This document shows positions 23,598 to 34,550 of a stretch of 64,000 bases of DNA, piece after piece. Source of the stretch: Uloborus plumipes (lineage: Eukaryota; Arthropoda; Arachnida; Araneae; Uloboridae). How positions within the stretch are numbered: the first letter of the stretch is position 1; each line of letters starts with the position of its first letter. The position numbers and the translations under genes are program-made. The stretch lies in contig JAXGGA010003416.1 in assembly GCA_038373865.1 (NCBI GenBank), positions 39,160 to 103,159 of the forward strand, in the 5' to 3' direction. The notes below the pieces were generated by a model. That model was not told the origin of the DNA. It saw nothing but the letters and a program-made list of their open reading frames with translations, and did not search any database.

Positions 23598-23608
23598 TAT
23601 ATATATAT

Positions 23609-23685
<77 letters not shown>

Positions 23686-23687
23686 GT
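23598..23687. repeat. (TA)n microsatellite
   Basis: About 90 bases of almost pure TA with occasional AATA interruptions. It is the right half of the repeat into which the inner hAT element inserted. Confidence 0.95.
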
Positions 23688-23983
23688 ATTTTTCCAATCA
23701 ACGCATAAATTTCATTGAATCAAGTGGTGAGGTTAGTATGTTTTCTTCGTGGGTAGGCACTGCCTACCTTGCCTACCCAGACGGCACGTCCCTGATTCAT
23801 ACATACAAACGAACAAACCCACATATGAAACTAATAAAAGCGTATAAAAAATGTTTCAGTTAAAATTACACGTAGATATTTAAAGTTAGAGCTTCTTAAT
23901 AATTTATAGCAGTTTTTCTCCTTTGTGTATGACAATGTGTTTAATGAAGAAAAATATTATTCATACGCAATTGTTTCTTCCAG

Positions 23984-24093
23984 GAATGTGCTCTACGTGT
24001 ACCGCATTTCATTTGTGTTGATTGGTACTATCGGGTTTACGTCTTGCACCATCGTAGGCTACACTCTTAGCATCATATTTAACATGATTTCAG
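23984..24093 (+). CDS. SLC5 transporter exon
   Basis: Begins one base into the split codon after cttccag and ends CAG|gtatgt. It encodes 36 residues: NVLYVYRISFVLIGTIGFTS, CTIVGYTLSIIFNMIS. LY.ISF followed by a hydrophobic helix matches the last membrane segment and its approach in SLC5A6/A8-like proteins. The exon sits just 182 bases after the outer hAT duplication, so the insertions did not disturb its acceptor. Confidence 0.93.
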
Positions 24094-24680
24094 GTATGTA
24101 TTGACGTAGTTTCAGTTTTTTCCCAGAGATAAAAGGAGAAAAACCATTAATGACTTTATTTTGCACAAAGTCTTTCCAAAAATAATTTTCCCAAAAGAAA
24201 AACTTTTCTCTAAAAACATAACTTTAAAAACTGTTTGTGAAATAAAAATATTAAATGACCGTATGATGGGTAGCGAAAAAAATATCATTAGTTTCAAGAC
24301 GATTGAATTTTTCATGTTTTTTAATTTACCCTATTTCATTTCTGGAATTCTAAAATTTATTTTTCTCAGCTTTTAAAATTTTCCTTTGATGTTCATAAAA
24401 CCATAATTAATTGTGAACTATAGCTTGTTTTTTTTTCCCCAAAATCTATTTGATGTTATACGTCAGAGCAAAATATCAAACAGTTTAACTATTATTTCAT
24501 TTTCTTAATGTTCAGCATTTACACAAATGTACAACGTATATTGTTGACTTTCACCATCATCATAACATGTTCACTTTTTCCTTTTCTTTCATTCTCTTTT
24601 TTTTCAAACAAATTTTAGATTTAACTAGCTGCGTGGCCCGGCGTTGCACGGGCTGTAATGTAGTGAAGGCAGTTTGAGAA

Positions 24681-24872
24681 AACTACTCGCCACCAAGGCG
24701 GCTCGCCTTTAAAGTAATGAGGAAAGTTTAAACAGTTTACTCGCCGTCAAGGCGGCTCGCTTTTACAGTTGCGAGGAAAGTTTCAATAAACTACTCGCTG
24801 CCAAGGCGGCTCGCCTTTACAGTACCAAGGAAAAGTTTAATAAACTACTCCCCGCTAAAGCGGCTCGCTAAA
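24681..24872. repeat. Four ~54-bp tandem units with 'aaggcggctcgc' core
   Basis: The core (c)aaggcggctcgc recurs about every 54 bases (near 24695, 24749, 24802, 24856). Each is followed by ttta(c/a)agt and preceded by actact-cgc. Confidence 0.9.
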
Positions 24873-25254
24873 AAGCTTTCCTGCATCAAAGAATCAATCG
24901 AATTATTTGCACATGCTTCCTCAAAAATAAAGACGATGTCAAGTAGCGCATACTTAGCACTCTCCCTAAATAACAAATAAAATTCCTTTCCAAAAAAAAA
25001 ATTATTTCCAAACTGCTTTCTTCTAAAATTAATTGCAAAATTCTAAACGAAAAAGTTCTTTTAATATTTGGATCGCAGCCAAAAAAAGCCCCTTCTAAAA
25101 ACAGCAATTGCAATTTTATTTAAAAACACATTTTCAAAATGGCACCAGAGAAAAAATATGTCATTAATAATTAGAATAAAAACAATTGTTAGAACTTTGT
25201 TATAACACGCATTCAAAATGACAATGGAAAAAAATAACACTCTTTCATTTTAAA

Positions 25255-25465
25255 AAGTTCAATTTAATTAACGTTTTAATTTAAAATCGCAACGGAAAGA
25301 AATAAATATCTTGGAATTTTAAATAGTTCAATAATTTAATTAACGTTTTAATTCAAAATGGCAACGGTAGGAAATAAATATCTTGGAATTTTAAACAGTT
25401 CAATAATTTAATTAACGTTTTTATTCAAATGGCAACGGTAAGAAATAAATGTCTTGGACGTTTAA
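25255..25465. repeat. Three ~70-bp tandem units
   Basis: The phrase aatttaattaacgtttt...gcaacgg.aagaaataaatatcttgga recurs three times with a few differences. Confidence 0.85.
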
Positions 25466-26011
25466 TTATTTTTTAGGCTTAATCGCTTTAAACTTGACTA
25501 CTTATTAATTGATATCTTCGCTAATTAAAATCGTATAATCATATAGATTGAAACTAATGAAGCCTGAAAAATTACCTATCTATCGGTACCTGGTTCGACT
25601 TTCAGTTCATTGGCGTTCAGGAGAAATAAGCGTGACATAGAAAGATAGAAAGATAGTTAGATACTCAGTTTTTAATATAAGTAGATACTAATGACTTTCT
25701 TTGAAGCACTAACCAGCTCTGTTCGTTTTAATAAGTTGTTAAATGAATGCTCAAATACAGGACCCCTTTAGTAAGATAAATGTATATTTTGGTAATTCTT
25801 ACTTGTGGCTATACCTCTTATTGGTATTTAAAAAGATTGGAAATTACAGAGTTGTGACAAAAAATAAAAAAAATAAAAACTATTATAGGCCTAAATAGGT
25901 TCAGTGTAATCAAAATGTCCAAATTATTAAAAGAACTGATTTAACTCATCCGTTCTGGATAGTGAGCGATGCACTTAAAACCACTTTTTTTTTCTTTTAA
26001 ATTTCTTGCAG

Positions 26012-26109
26012 GGACGACCAAAGAGGTTCCTGAAGAATTACTGAGTCCAGTTCTGATATATTTCCTAAACAACAAATCAGAAAATGATGGAAGAGAGAGA
26101 AAGAGATCG
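26012..26109 (+). CDS. SLC5 transporter exon (start of C-terminal tail)
   Basis: Begins two bases into a codon after ttcttgcag and ends TCG|gtaaaa in phase 0. It encodes the cytosolic tail after the last membrane helix: TTKEVPEELLSPVLIYFLNN, then a basic run ending RERKRS. VPEELLSPVL corresponds to the short conserved segment after the last helix in this branch. The basic cluster is compatible with a membrane-proximal cytosolic position. Confidence 0.85.
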
Positions 26110-27006
26110 GTAAAAAGAAAATTCTTTACTTTATTTCACATTATGTCTTGTGTCTTCCTTAACTTTTGGCATTATATTTTTAAGAAGGCAGCTATTGCTG
26201 TATGACTTCGCGCAAAATTAAATTCGAGTAAAATGTCTGAAAACAGTATCACGGATTTAAAATTTTCTTCGGAGATTGTTCTTCATTGTTTGCGTCTATT
26301 TTGTATTTGACAAAATGGGAATTGCTATTGTTGTTTTCATTTATGTTCTTATTTTCGTGTTGATATGCTGTTTACTACCCAGAAAATACGGAAACGAAAA
26401 AAAAAAAAAAATCATCTGACAACTTTTAGTTGAAAATTACAGCATGACTTTCTTTTTTTTAAAGCTCAGATTGTAATAACAAAAATAAAATAAACGATAT
26501 CAAAAAGGGCAATATTTAAGTGTAAGGAATGCGGATTCAAAGCAAGTAGTCTGTGAATACGTGTATAGTAGTGAAATTGACTGAAGATCTACTTTCAAAG
26601 TTTGGTGTAAACACAAGATCAGGGAGGGGAAAGGGGGGAGAGAGACTGAAACGATGTGTGGCATGCACAGTTAAGTTTATACCACGGAAATTTGAAGTCA
26701 CCGCTTCAAATTCTAGGTTCACTTGTATCAAAAAAGACTTATGTACTTATTAGGTGGTTGCTTGAAATTGCTAAAATGAAAATGCTTGAATTTTTCTTTT
26801 ATGCTGCAGCAAAAAAGGAAAGAATAGTCTTGTTGGTCCACAAGGCCTTATTTAGTGCAAACACCATACTTTTCCGTAAAAATATATTTTTAGACTTTAT
26901 TATGTTTTCCAAATCCTTATACGTTATTTTGCATCATACAGAATAGTATCTTATAGCACTAGTTTCTTTTTTAATTAATTTCTTAAATTAACATTTCTCC
27001 TTTCAG
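26110..27006 (+). other. SLC5 intron, gene-free
   Basis: A 0.9-kb intron with an A run near 26398 and no exon or element recognised. Confidence 0.6.
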
Positions 27007-27093
27007 AAACCACTAGAGTTGGAAGTTGTGAATCCAGCTAGTAACGGAACTCAAGAAGTAAAGGATATGCAAGAAATTAGTAGTAAACTGTAA
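27007..27093 (+). CDS. SLC5 transporter terminal exon and stop
   Basis: Follows cctttcag in phase 0. It encodes 28 polar residues (KPLELEVVNPASNGTQEVKD then MQEISSKL) and a taa at 27091-27093. The tail ends in a short hydrophilic sequence. Only the reading frame and splice sites support this exon, since tails are poorly conserved. Confidence 0.85.
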   Translation, partial: KPLELEVVNPASNGTQEVKDMQEISSKL

Positions 27094-27257
27094 TAAATTT
27101 TACATGTTTTAGACCCCTTTCCAATTTTAGCAATTTATTTGTGAATCGGATATATATTTTTGACAATTCGCCATCTAGTTCCAAATAGTCTCATTGACTA
27201 TTGTCACTAGTTTATGTTATACCATTATAAGTAAATATGCATGTGTATGTACATTTT

Positions 27258-27263
27258 AATAAA
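27258..27263 (+). terminator. Poly(A) signal of the SLC5 gene
   Basis: An aataaa 165 bases after the stop codon, in a T-rich context. It gives a short 3' UTR ending near 27285. Confidence 0.7.
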
Positions 27264-27401
27264 TCTTATTTTACGAATCATGCATTGTGTTGAATATTTA
27301 TTCTGTGTAAGCTTGTGAGATTTATGACACCATAATCTCTACATTTTATAAAAAGTACAGAATGTATTGGCATTTATGTTGCACTTATCTGGTCTACATG
27401 A

Positions 27402-27757
27402 CCCAAGTAGCATCAACTCATCGGATTTTGCTCGGCCGATCATCGAACTCCTCATAAACTGATCCCGTAATGCACGATGACATCGTTCCGATCAGTATCC
27501 GAGCACGGTTTTCGATGAGCTATATTCCATCGGAAAACGATATCCTTCCGATCAAGTTTCCCGATGAAATTCATCGGCACGGGACTTTTCTGCTCGTAAA
27601 TTGCTCCAAATCTCATCGTATTTCGAGCAAAACTCATCGGATTTTTCTGCTCGGATTCTGTTTGGCCGATGAGACATATCAGATGATCGGCCGATGAGAA
27701 TTTCATCGGGTTTCGATGAATGGCCGATCATCGGCTGATGAGATGATGCTGCTAGGG
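27402..27757. mobile_element. MITE rich in 'gatcggccgatgag' palindromes
   Basis: Ends are cccaagtagcatcaactcat and the inverse of ccctagcagcatcatctcat. The interior is a dense set of catcgg/ccgatg motifs on both strands. It lies between the convergent ends of the SLC5 and P450 genes. No target duplication is clear. Confidence 0.65.
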
Positions 27758-27963
27758 GATTATAATATTGTAAAATACATTTCACTCTTTTAAATTTTAA
27801 TTTCAAAAATGCATATCAAAAACAACTCAAGTACAAAATAAATTTATAAAAAAGTAGCAAATAAAACAGTTGTGTGTTGTACTTATACTTCATTATTCGG
27901 CTGTGAATGTCTCTCAGAGACCAGTCTCAAAAGTGACATACCTCAAGTTCTTACACGCAAATC

Positions 27964-27969
27964 TTTATT
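27964..27969 (-). terminator. Likely poly(A) signal of the P450 gene
   Basis: tttatt on the plus strand is aataaa on the minus strand, 54 bases after the P450 stop codon. The two genes are thus tail to tail about 0.7 kb apart. Confidence 0.55.
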
Positions 27970-28022
27970 GTATTTTGAGAAAAACAACAGAAACAGTTTC
28001 AAAAAGGAATTAAGTCTCTGTT

Positions 28023-28195
28023 TCACTTATGATTTCTTGGCTTGAGAAGAAGCTTCATATTTTCAGGCTCATAGAATATAGAAGCTTTAGCTGCAGATTT
28101 CTCTGTGGAGCAAACTTCGAAATTTTGTACAATTGCTGTTAGAAACAAAAACACTTGCATCATTATGAATGGCTCACCCGCACAGGCTCGTTTTC
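28023..28195 (-). CDS. Cytochrome P450 (CYP2 clan), terminal exon with heme cysteine
   Basis: Last of four exons found for a CYP2-clan monooxygenase, a membrane-bound heme enzyme of the endoplasmic reticulum. The exon starts two bases into a glycine codon after ttttttag. It completes the heme loop FGIG|KRACAGE (F-x2-G-x-R-x-C-x-G all present), then the L helix and C-terminal strands, ending PRNHK and a tga at 28023-28025. The four exons join into 269 codons plus stop, about the C-terminal half of a ~500-residue P450. The 5' exons were not found upstream to 64000. The substrate cannot be told from sequence. Confidence 0.93.
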
Positions 28196-28226
28196 CTAAA
28201 AAAAGATAAATCATCCGATTTAATAT

Positions 28227-28666
28227 AAATGGGGGAGTTTCCTTCAGTCAAAAATACTATTTTTTGTTACTGAAATTGACAGAATGATATAAAAAAATAA
28301 CATGGGCCCGGAAAGTACTTTAATTTTCCCAACAGTTTATTTTTTATTAATTTTTTTACATACCCTACCTTGAAAACGGGGCGTGGTTTTTGTGATGTCA
28401 GTGGGGCACCTAACAGCTCTCCAATCGCAGGAATCGGTGACGTCACGACCTTCGTCATCTCACTACAACCAATTAGATTTCGCGCTTACATGCACCTCTG
28501 ACGTCATGCGCAGATGTTTTTTTCGGAATAGCATCTGCGCACCGGTTAAAATAATTCATAAAAAAATATGTAACTGTTAAAAAATAAAAAAATGGTCAAC
28601 TCCTATGATTTGAAGCATGCTCTTTCAGAAAAAAATACTTTTGAAATTTCGGAAAATCCCCCATTA
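28227..28666. mobile_element. MITE with atgggggattttcc ends
   Basis: About 440 bp, with ends aatgggggagtttcc and the inverse of aatgggggattttcc. TA-like dinucleotides sit outside. The centre is GC-richer and contains two gacgtca motifs. No transposase. Confidence 0.7.
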
Positions 28667-28707
28667 TGTATGTTCTTAACTTTTTTCCCTTGAATCAAAG
28701 TAAACAC

Positions 28708-29586
28708 TAGGTGTGCGACACCGATGGCAAAACATCGATGTTTAGAAATATCGATATTAGAAATTAAAGCATTGATGGTATTGATACATCGACTAAAAAG
28801 CGTCGATGTTCAAAAACATCGATGTTCCTAAACATCGAACTGTTTTTTCATATATTACATGCAAATTTGAATTTACAGTAACCCCCCCCCCCCCCTGTTA
28901 CATGGCGACTCGTCATATCACTCAATAGGATAATATCGCGTTTTTCTATTGTCTCCGGGAAAAAAATATCGAATGTAAAACATCAATGGTAATAATAGAA
29001 ATTTTTTACAGTGAGACAATCATTGAAACTGCTGATTAACAATGCTACTTTTTTACCGCATATTTTCGAGAAACATTTTTTTTTTTTTTTTGCTGAAATA
29101 TAAAACGTCGAAAACAAAACAACGAAGCTGAAAAATCATCAACCGTTAACTGTCGGAGATAATTAAAGAAAACTTTTTAAAATGAGATTGATGCTACGAC
29201 TACAGGTAAACAATGAATCTTTTTAGCGCGTATTCTTATGACTTTTTTGTTCATAAACATTTTTATAAAAAAAGGTGAAAGCAAATCAGTGGAATTTAAA
29301 GCATATCGAGAGCAAAATATGGATAGCGATCATAGGAAACTTTTTCCAAAGAAATTAACACTGCAATTACTGATTGGCGATGCAAATTTTAAGTGAACTT
29401 TTGGCATATATTATTGCACACCTTTTTTGCTAAAATATGAAACATCGACATCGAGAAAAACACCGAAACTCAAAACATCGATGCTTCAAAAATATCGTCC
29501 GTAAAACATCGATAGTTAAATCATCGATGTTTTGACAAAAGCATCGATATTTTGACAAAACTCTCGATATCGATGTCGCAGCACTA
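28708..29586. mobile_element. hAT-like MITE with 'catcgatg' sub-terminal repeats
   Basis: An 879-bp element from taggtgtgcgaca to tgtcgcagcacta, flanked by a perfect 8-bp duplication gtaaacac (28700-28707 and 29587-29594). Many aacatcgatgtt motifs lie near both ends. It sits within a P450 intron and has no coding capacity. Confidence 0.9.
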
Positions 29587-30131
29587 GTAAACACGGGAGG
29601 TGTGCAGCACTTTTTTTTACAGTTGTGTAAAAGTCTCATGATCTATATGAAAAAAAAAGTAAATCATGCTGTGCTATTTAAGGATTAATATACGCTTTGG
29701 GTACTGCGAAAAAAAAAACGTTCTTTAATGTTTTCTTTCTAAAGCATGATAGTGCGGCACCTCATCAACTGCACGTTCAGTGCAAGACGATCGCCGCACT
29801 TGTACGGGAGAAGAGTCGTGGAACCGTCAATTGATTAAAAATTCAATTTTCTCATAAATGCTTTGTCATCTTTATTTATTTATTTATTTTTTACTTTTTT
29901 TCAGTAAATTCGAAAGATAATTTGTATCCAATCACTATAGTCGCTTAAACTCAAAACAATAACATTTTTTTTTTTTTTTGCATGGATGCAGTTTTAGATA
30001 GAGAACATGCTTCATGTTGATAGTAATTCTTTACATAAGTAAAAAACAAAAAAACAGGATTTAAATGATTCTACGTTAAATGATTGACATCGTAAGTACG
30101 AAACATTTTCGGCGACAAAAAAAGTACTCAC

Positions 30132-30305
30132 CAATTCCAAACATGATTGGCAGCTCTGGTCTTTGTTTCCCAGACTGAGTAACGAATCTCGAAGGATTGA
30201 ATTGGTAAGGATCATCGTAGACTAAAGGATCGTGATGAATCGACCAAGAATTTACTATCGTTAAGGCTCCTTTGGGAATTTTATAACCTTGAACAGTTGT
30301 TTCCG
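30132..30305 (-). CDS. Cytochrome P450 exon (meander and K'-L region)
   Basis: Starts two bases into a codon after tttacag and ends ATT G|gtgagt inside the heme loop. It encodes ETTVQGYKIPKGALTIVNSW, SIHHDPLVYDDPYQFNPSRF and FGIG. The typical CYP2 run 'Y.IPKG..I....IHHDP..W.DP..F.P.RF' is nearly complete, including the P-S-R-F (PERF-type) motif; the usual tryptophan before DP is tyrosine-aspartate here. Confidence 0.95.
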
Positions 30306-30499
30306 CTGTAAACAAAAAATTTTGGTTTTCAATATAATAGTTATCAAGGATACTAAAAAGAAGAGCAGTTTGAAGCAAAACACCTCCGACATGAAATTTG
30401 TCTTCTCAAATTCGTGAAAAATTGCACTACTTTTCTGCAACAAACACCTTCAAAACAATAATTATTTCTACGATTGCAGACAAACACAAAAGAGCTTAA

Positions 30500-31414
30500 G
30501 GTAGTTGTAACTTGGGTTCAAAAAATCGAAAAAATTTTTTTTGCTTAATTTGAAAGTACAATGTTTTGAGAATATACTATGAAAATTTCAGACAGAAATT
30601 GGAAATATTTCGGGAGTTATAACGAGTTTCCTAGAGCGCCTCGGAGTCCCACCTTTAATGTCGACCGGCAGCTGCAACTGCTTGGGCCCTTCTATTGTTT
30701 GCGCGCATTTTTTATACCAGGGTTAACTCTGTTATTCTATTATATATATTTATATATGTATTTATGTATGTATAATAAATATTTATTTTAAATATAAATG
30801 CCGCTCCAGGCATAGACGATTGACGTAAGTATAAGTTTACTTATGAAAATTTGTTGTCGAACTTTAAACGCGTTTTTCTCATAACATTATTTTTCTGGTC
30901 GGCACGGATCCTAACTTTTTTTCTACTGAACCGATTGCTTTCAAATTTTAACAGGATATTCTACACACTTATAGTTCTCGTCGGTACTAACGAGAATTTT
31001 TTTCATTCCTAACTTTTTATTTTACAACCCTTTCTTTGCTAAAATATCAGGATTTTTTTTTCAAAGTTCGCCATTTTGTTATTTAGTCTTGAAATTTAAC
31101 TTCAGTAGTTCCGCCCAGAATGACATGTCTATAGATTAAGAATAATCAAGAATATTTGATTTCAGATAATATCAAGAGCCAAAATCACCCGGGCCACCCA
31201 CGTGCATTTTTTTTTTTTTTTTTGAGGTTCCAACTTCGAGTAACAATAACAATAGTAATAAACTATTAAATTTTTTCAAATAAATATTTTTTTATATTTT
31301 CAATATGTAAATAAATATACTCTTAATATTCAAGATAATTCATTTTTATTTTCCTATAAAAAACTACCCTCCAAAGAAGTCATGAAAATTGGCATAAGTT
31401 ACCAGACTACTACC
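30500..31414. mobile_element. TTAA-flanked inverted-end element
   Basis: ttaa at 30496-30499 and 31415-31418 bracket ends ggtagttgtaactt and the inverse of ggtagtagtctggtaactt. The TTAA brackets suggest a piggyBac-type duplication, but the ends lack the usual CCC start. No transposase. Confidence 0.5.
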
Positions 31415-31939
31415 TTAAATAAAATCATACTTTTTTGTCTTTTGAGTTATTTTCTCTATTAAGAGTCTTGTATTTTCTGTATACATAATTTTTTTTCTCT
31501 ACCCCTCTCTTCCTTTTTAGGTGATGTAAGAATTTCCTTGATCAATGAATGCAACGCACACGGAAAAGCGACATTGTCCACACATACTTCAGAAATTAAT
31601 ATGCTATTACAATGGGTTTTTCCGATATTTTGCTATCTCTCTTCTTTTGCTCAGAACAGAAAAGTCCCTATTTTTAATAAGATCCCCAAAAGGACCCAGT
31701 AATTTATCAAAAGAAACCAAACTCTCTGAATTTTAATGAAATCTTGAAATCTTCTAAGTGTCCTGGTTTATATCGTAATCTTTTAGCTATCCAAGCTTTT
31801 AAAATTCAGCATTTCAAAAGGGAACTGGACTTAAATTCATTGAAAAGAATTACAAAAACCACATTCTGTTGGTAAATATTCTTTTCTGCTTTACTCCACT
31901 CACAGCAAACCTCACTAATTTGAAAGAGGTTAATTTGCA

Positions 31940-33345
31940 CTGGTTATAAACCCAGGTAAAGTGGTTTGACAGCATAGGCCTTAGTTCGGCTGCAACGAGG
32001 GTCAAAGTTGCTAGTTTAGCCCAGAAAAAGTTATTTTTCTTTTAAAATTGAACACTTTTATTGCATTTTCTCGCTATTGCTTACAGTATTAATCAGCTGA
32101 ATACATTCACAATATAGAATAAATCCCCCCCCCCCCACACACACACATTGTACTGACAAGAGTTGCCAAATGTGTTGGGAAGGCAACATTATGCCAAAGC
32201 TCAAAATTCGAAAGAAAATGCTGCTACGAATTTGGGTTCAAACAAGCAAATTTAGACATAGTGAACTTTATATATTATGTAGAGGGACCCACCCTAAGTA
32301 TTTTAGCAAAAGGATATTCCCCAATGCGCCTTAGTTCTCGAGATGCAGTGAACTCTCACTTATACACCACCTCATTTATGCGCCTCTTTCCCATATTCGA
32401 CGACTTTCAATCATCCCAGCACATTCCATAGCAAAATAATAATAATATTATTCGTTTATGTGTCGCTCTAAAGATAAATATTTCACTTATGCGCCGAATT
32501 TTTCGTAAAATGTAAAAATTTAATTTATTTTCTTTAAAAAATAAGCATGTTTCTTCACTTTCCTTTTTAATCTTTCGCCTTTACTGCTCACGGAAGGCAT
32601 TTTTTCCGCATGAACTAGAGTTCGGAGAGGAGAATTATTTATTATGCATCGTTTTAAAGGAACAGTTTGTGACTAGGTATGCTACAATTTTTGTTTTCTC
32701 TTTATCATTGTAGTTACGTTACAGAAATTGCCAAACCGTAGTAATACGTTCCTTTTCTATAGAAACATTCTTATTCATGCTCTCATTAGAACTTATGTTG
32801 CGTTTAGACCTTCAAATAGACTTGTTCACTTATGCGTCTCTTTCAGTTATGCGCCTTTTTCTGTTGATCCCTTGGGCCGGCGTATAAGCGAGAGTTTACT
32901 GTAATTCTTACAGCCAAACTAGAGCCTATGCAATCAAACTCTTTACCTAGACTTATATTGTAGCACAAATTGACTTAAATTCAGAATGTTTTCCAGATCC
33001 GTGACTCTCGATGTTCTGCCGACTTCACCAAATTGAATTTCCGGTCTCCAGAACAGCTATGACCATTTCATTGGAATTTGAAGCTTCGGAACAATATTTG
33101 CTCTCTCAACACATTTGGCATACAATGCAGGGATGAGATTTATTCTGCATTGTGAATACCCTCAGCGGGTTTATACTGCAATCCAATAGCAAAAAAAAAG
33201 GAGAGAGTTAAAAAGGTTTAACTTCAAAGCAAAAAGAATTGCTCCTAGGGACTTAACTAGAACCTTTGGACCCTCATCTTAGCCGAACTAGTTCCTACGC
33301 TGTCAAACCTCCTTACCTGGGTGCAAATTGACCTAAATTCAGAAT
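31940..33345. repeat. Inverted repeat flanking a 1.2-kb segment
   Basis: The segment near 31952-32012 (cccaggtaaagtggtttgac) is mirrored at about 33255-33330 (ctgtcaaacctccttacctg). A third partial copy, in the second orientation, is at 32925-32998. Probably an old transposon end structure. Confidence 0.6.
32346..32901. mobile_element. pogo/Tigger-like MITE
   Basis: A 556-bp element with ends cagtgaactctcacttatac and the inverse of cagtaaactctcgcttatac. TA follows the right end and tg (a likely decayed TA) precedes the left. 'cttatgcgcc' motifs lie inside. No transposase. Confidence 0.75.
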
Positions 33346-33557
33346 TTGGTCCAGATTCGCATCATTTGATCCCTATGTTTTTCTCTCATCAACTTAACTT
33401 CTAGCCAATTTTATTCTTTGAAACTTGTTCACCTTGTTCCAGCGTAAGAAAAAGTGATTCTTTAAGAGAATTTAAAATAAATATCAAATTAAAAGACTAT
33501 GTAGATAAGTCTTACTTTTAACAACATTATGAACTAAGAAGTTTGCTTATAACTTAC

Positions 33558-33821
33558 TTGTACATTCTAGGCTAGGAAACATTGGGACGAACTCGGAACA
33601 TCTAATTACTTCATGAATAAAAGCATTGTTGTACGAGAGACTGCTTTTGTCATCCATAGTAGGCAGCCTGTCGGTACCAACTACATTGGATATCTCCTGG
33701 TACATTCTCTCTTGGCATTCTGGGTGTTCTACCAGACTTTGCAAGAAGCCACCAATAAAGAGGGCCACCGAAAGAACACCGTCACCTGCGAACTGCACGA
33801 GTGCCGATAAAAGAGCCTCTT
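33558..33821 (-). CDS. Cytochrome P450 exon (I and K helices)
   Basis: Starts two bases into a codon after tttttcag and ends ACA A|gtaagt. It covers the I helix (LVQFAGDGVLSVALFIGGFL) to the K helix. The ExxR motif is present as HEVIR, preceded by YNNAFI, and followed by SEFVPMFPS. The usual I-helix (A/G)Gx(D/E)T(T/S) reads AGDGVL: aligned strictly, the acid-threonine pair is replaced by glycine-valine. EHPECQERMYQEI and LPTMDDKSSLSY match the J-helix and the 'P...D...L.Y' approach of CYP2 proteins. Confidence 0.95.
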
Positions 33822-34550
33822 CTGAAAAAAATCACTAGTAATGTGGAACATTCACAGACTTCATATTTTGCGTTATTTACTCCTGGATTGCTCAGAAAAG
33901 CAAAAAAAAAGAAAGCATTCATTTGCAAATTGGAACTTAGAGTTATGCGAGCTTGTATAAGCTTCATTTACACTGTAAAAAATGAATGTTATTTTTACAG
34001 TATTATACTGCTAATTTTATTGTAATAAACTGTAAAATTGCTCATTTTACAGTACTAAACTGCAAAATTGCTAGTTTTACAGTAATAAACTGTAAAATTT
34101 CTAATTTTGCAGTTCATTACTGCTGCATTTTACAGTTTTAAACTGGAACATTTGCTGGAAGCATTATACTGTTGTTTTTACAGTATAATAAAGCTAAATT
34201 TTACGGCAATAAACTGTAAAATTGCTATCTTTACAGTAAGAAACTGTAAAATTGCAAGTTTTACAGTTTATTGCTGTGTATATTACAGTTTTAAATTGGA
34301 ACCTCGGCAGCCAGTATTATTCGTTAAAAACAACAGTGTATTTTTTGCTGTGTATCTCAGTTCGTAAGTAAAGATTCATAACTGTTAATTATGATAATAT
34401 TGAAAAGGTATAAATGACTTGAAATCATATTATTTTGTTCAATGTAAACATAGCAACTAATACTGAAAAAAAAAAAAAAGATTTCAACAAAATGCAAATT
34501 GTAATTTAAACGTTGCTGAAGACATGTTTACCTGCCATACCATAACTTAC
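33822..34550 (-). other. P450 intron, gene-free
   Basis: A 729-bp intron, half of which is an 'actgtaaaa'-family MITE. Confidence 0.8.
33971..34352. mobile_element. TA-flanked MITE of the 'actgtaaaa' family, copy 3
   Basis: A 382-bp element from cactgtaaaaaatgaatg to gtattttttgctgtg with TA on both sides. It has several 'aataaactgtaaaattgct' units inside. Confidence 0.88.

Larger units (their letters stand above)
17089..23794. mobile_element. Outer hAT-like element (host of a nested insertion)
   Basis: Termini caggcacgtgccgt and acggcacgtccctg are inverted repeats with one difference. They are flanked by a perfect 8-bp duplication attcatac (17081-17088 and 23795-23802). Removing the inner element at 18131-23597 leaves about 1.2 kb without a transposase, so it was non-autonomous. 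The ends repeat the phrase ctgcctaccttgcctaccc in part. It lies in the SLC5 intron in front of the exon at 23984. Confidence 0.88.
24627..25690. mobile_element. Repeat-bearing element starting actagctgcgtggcccgg
   Basis: Begins actagctgcgtggcccggcg and ends near agatagttagatactcag. It contains two internal tandem arrays. The same start, inverted and truncated, is at 13807-13846. The class is not certain: the ctagctgc..gggc start and gata-rich tail recur in many arthropod genomes in elements of disputed class. Limits are approximate. Confidence 0.5.
24094..26011 (+). other. SLC5 intron, gene-free
   Basis: A 1.9-kb intron largely filled by a repeat-rich element at about 24627-25690. The flanks are AT-rich with no exon seen. 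Confidence 0.7.
28196..30131 (-). other. P450 intron, gene-free
   Basis: A 1.9-kb intron (gtgagt..ttttag on the minus strand) occupied mostly by two MITEs at 28227-28666 and 28708-29586. Confidence 0.75.
30306..33557 (-). other. P450 intron, gene-free
   Basis: A 3.3-kb intron. It contains a ttaaggtagt-ended element (30500-31414), a repeat with inverted ends (about 31940-33345), and a pogo-like MITE inside that. No exon is seen. Confidence 0.7.

Noticed and set aside
23442..23708. Open frame through poly-A and TA repeats
   Set aside because: Translation is lysine runs and alternating Y-I; pure low complexity.
24681..24872. Regularly spaced repeats resembling a CRISPR array
   Set aside because: The whole unit repeats, not just a core with unique spacers, and the genome is eukaryotic.
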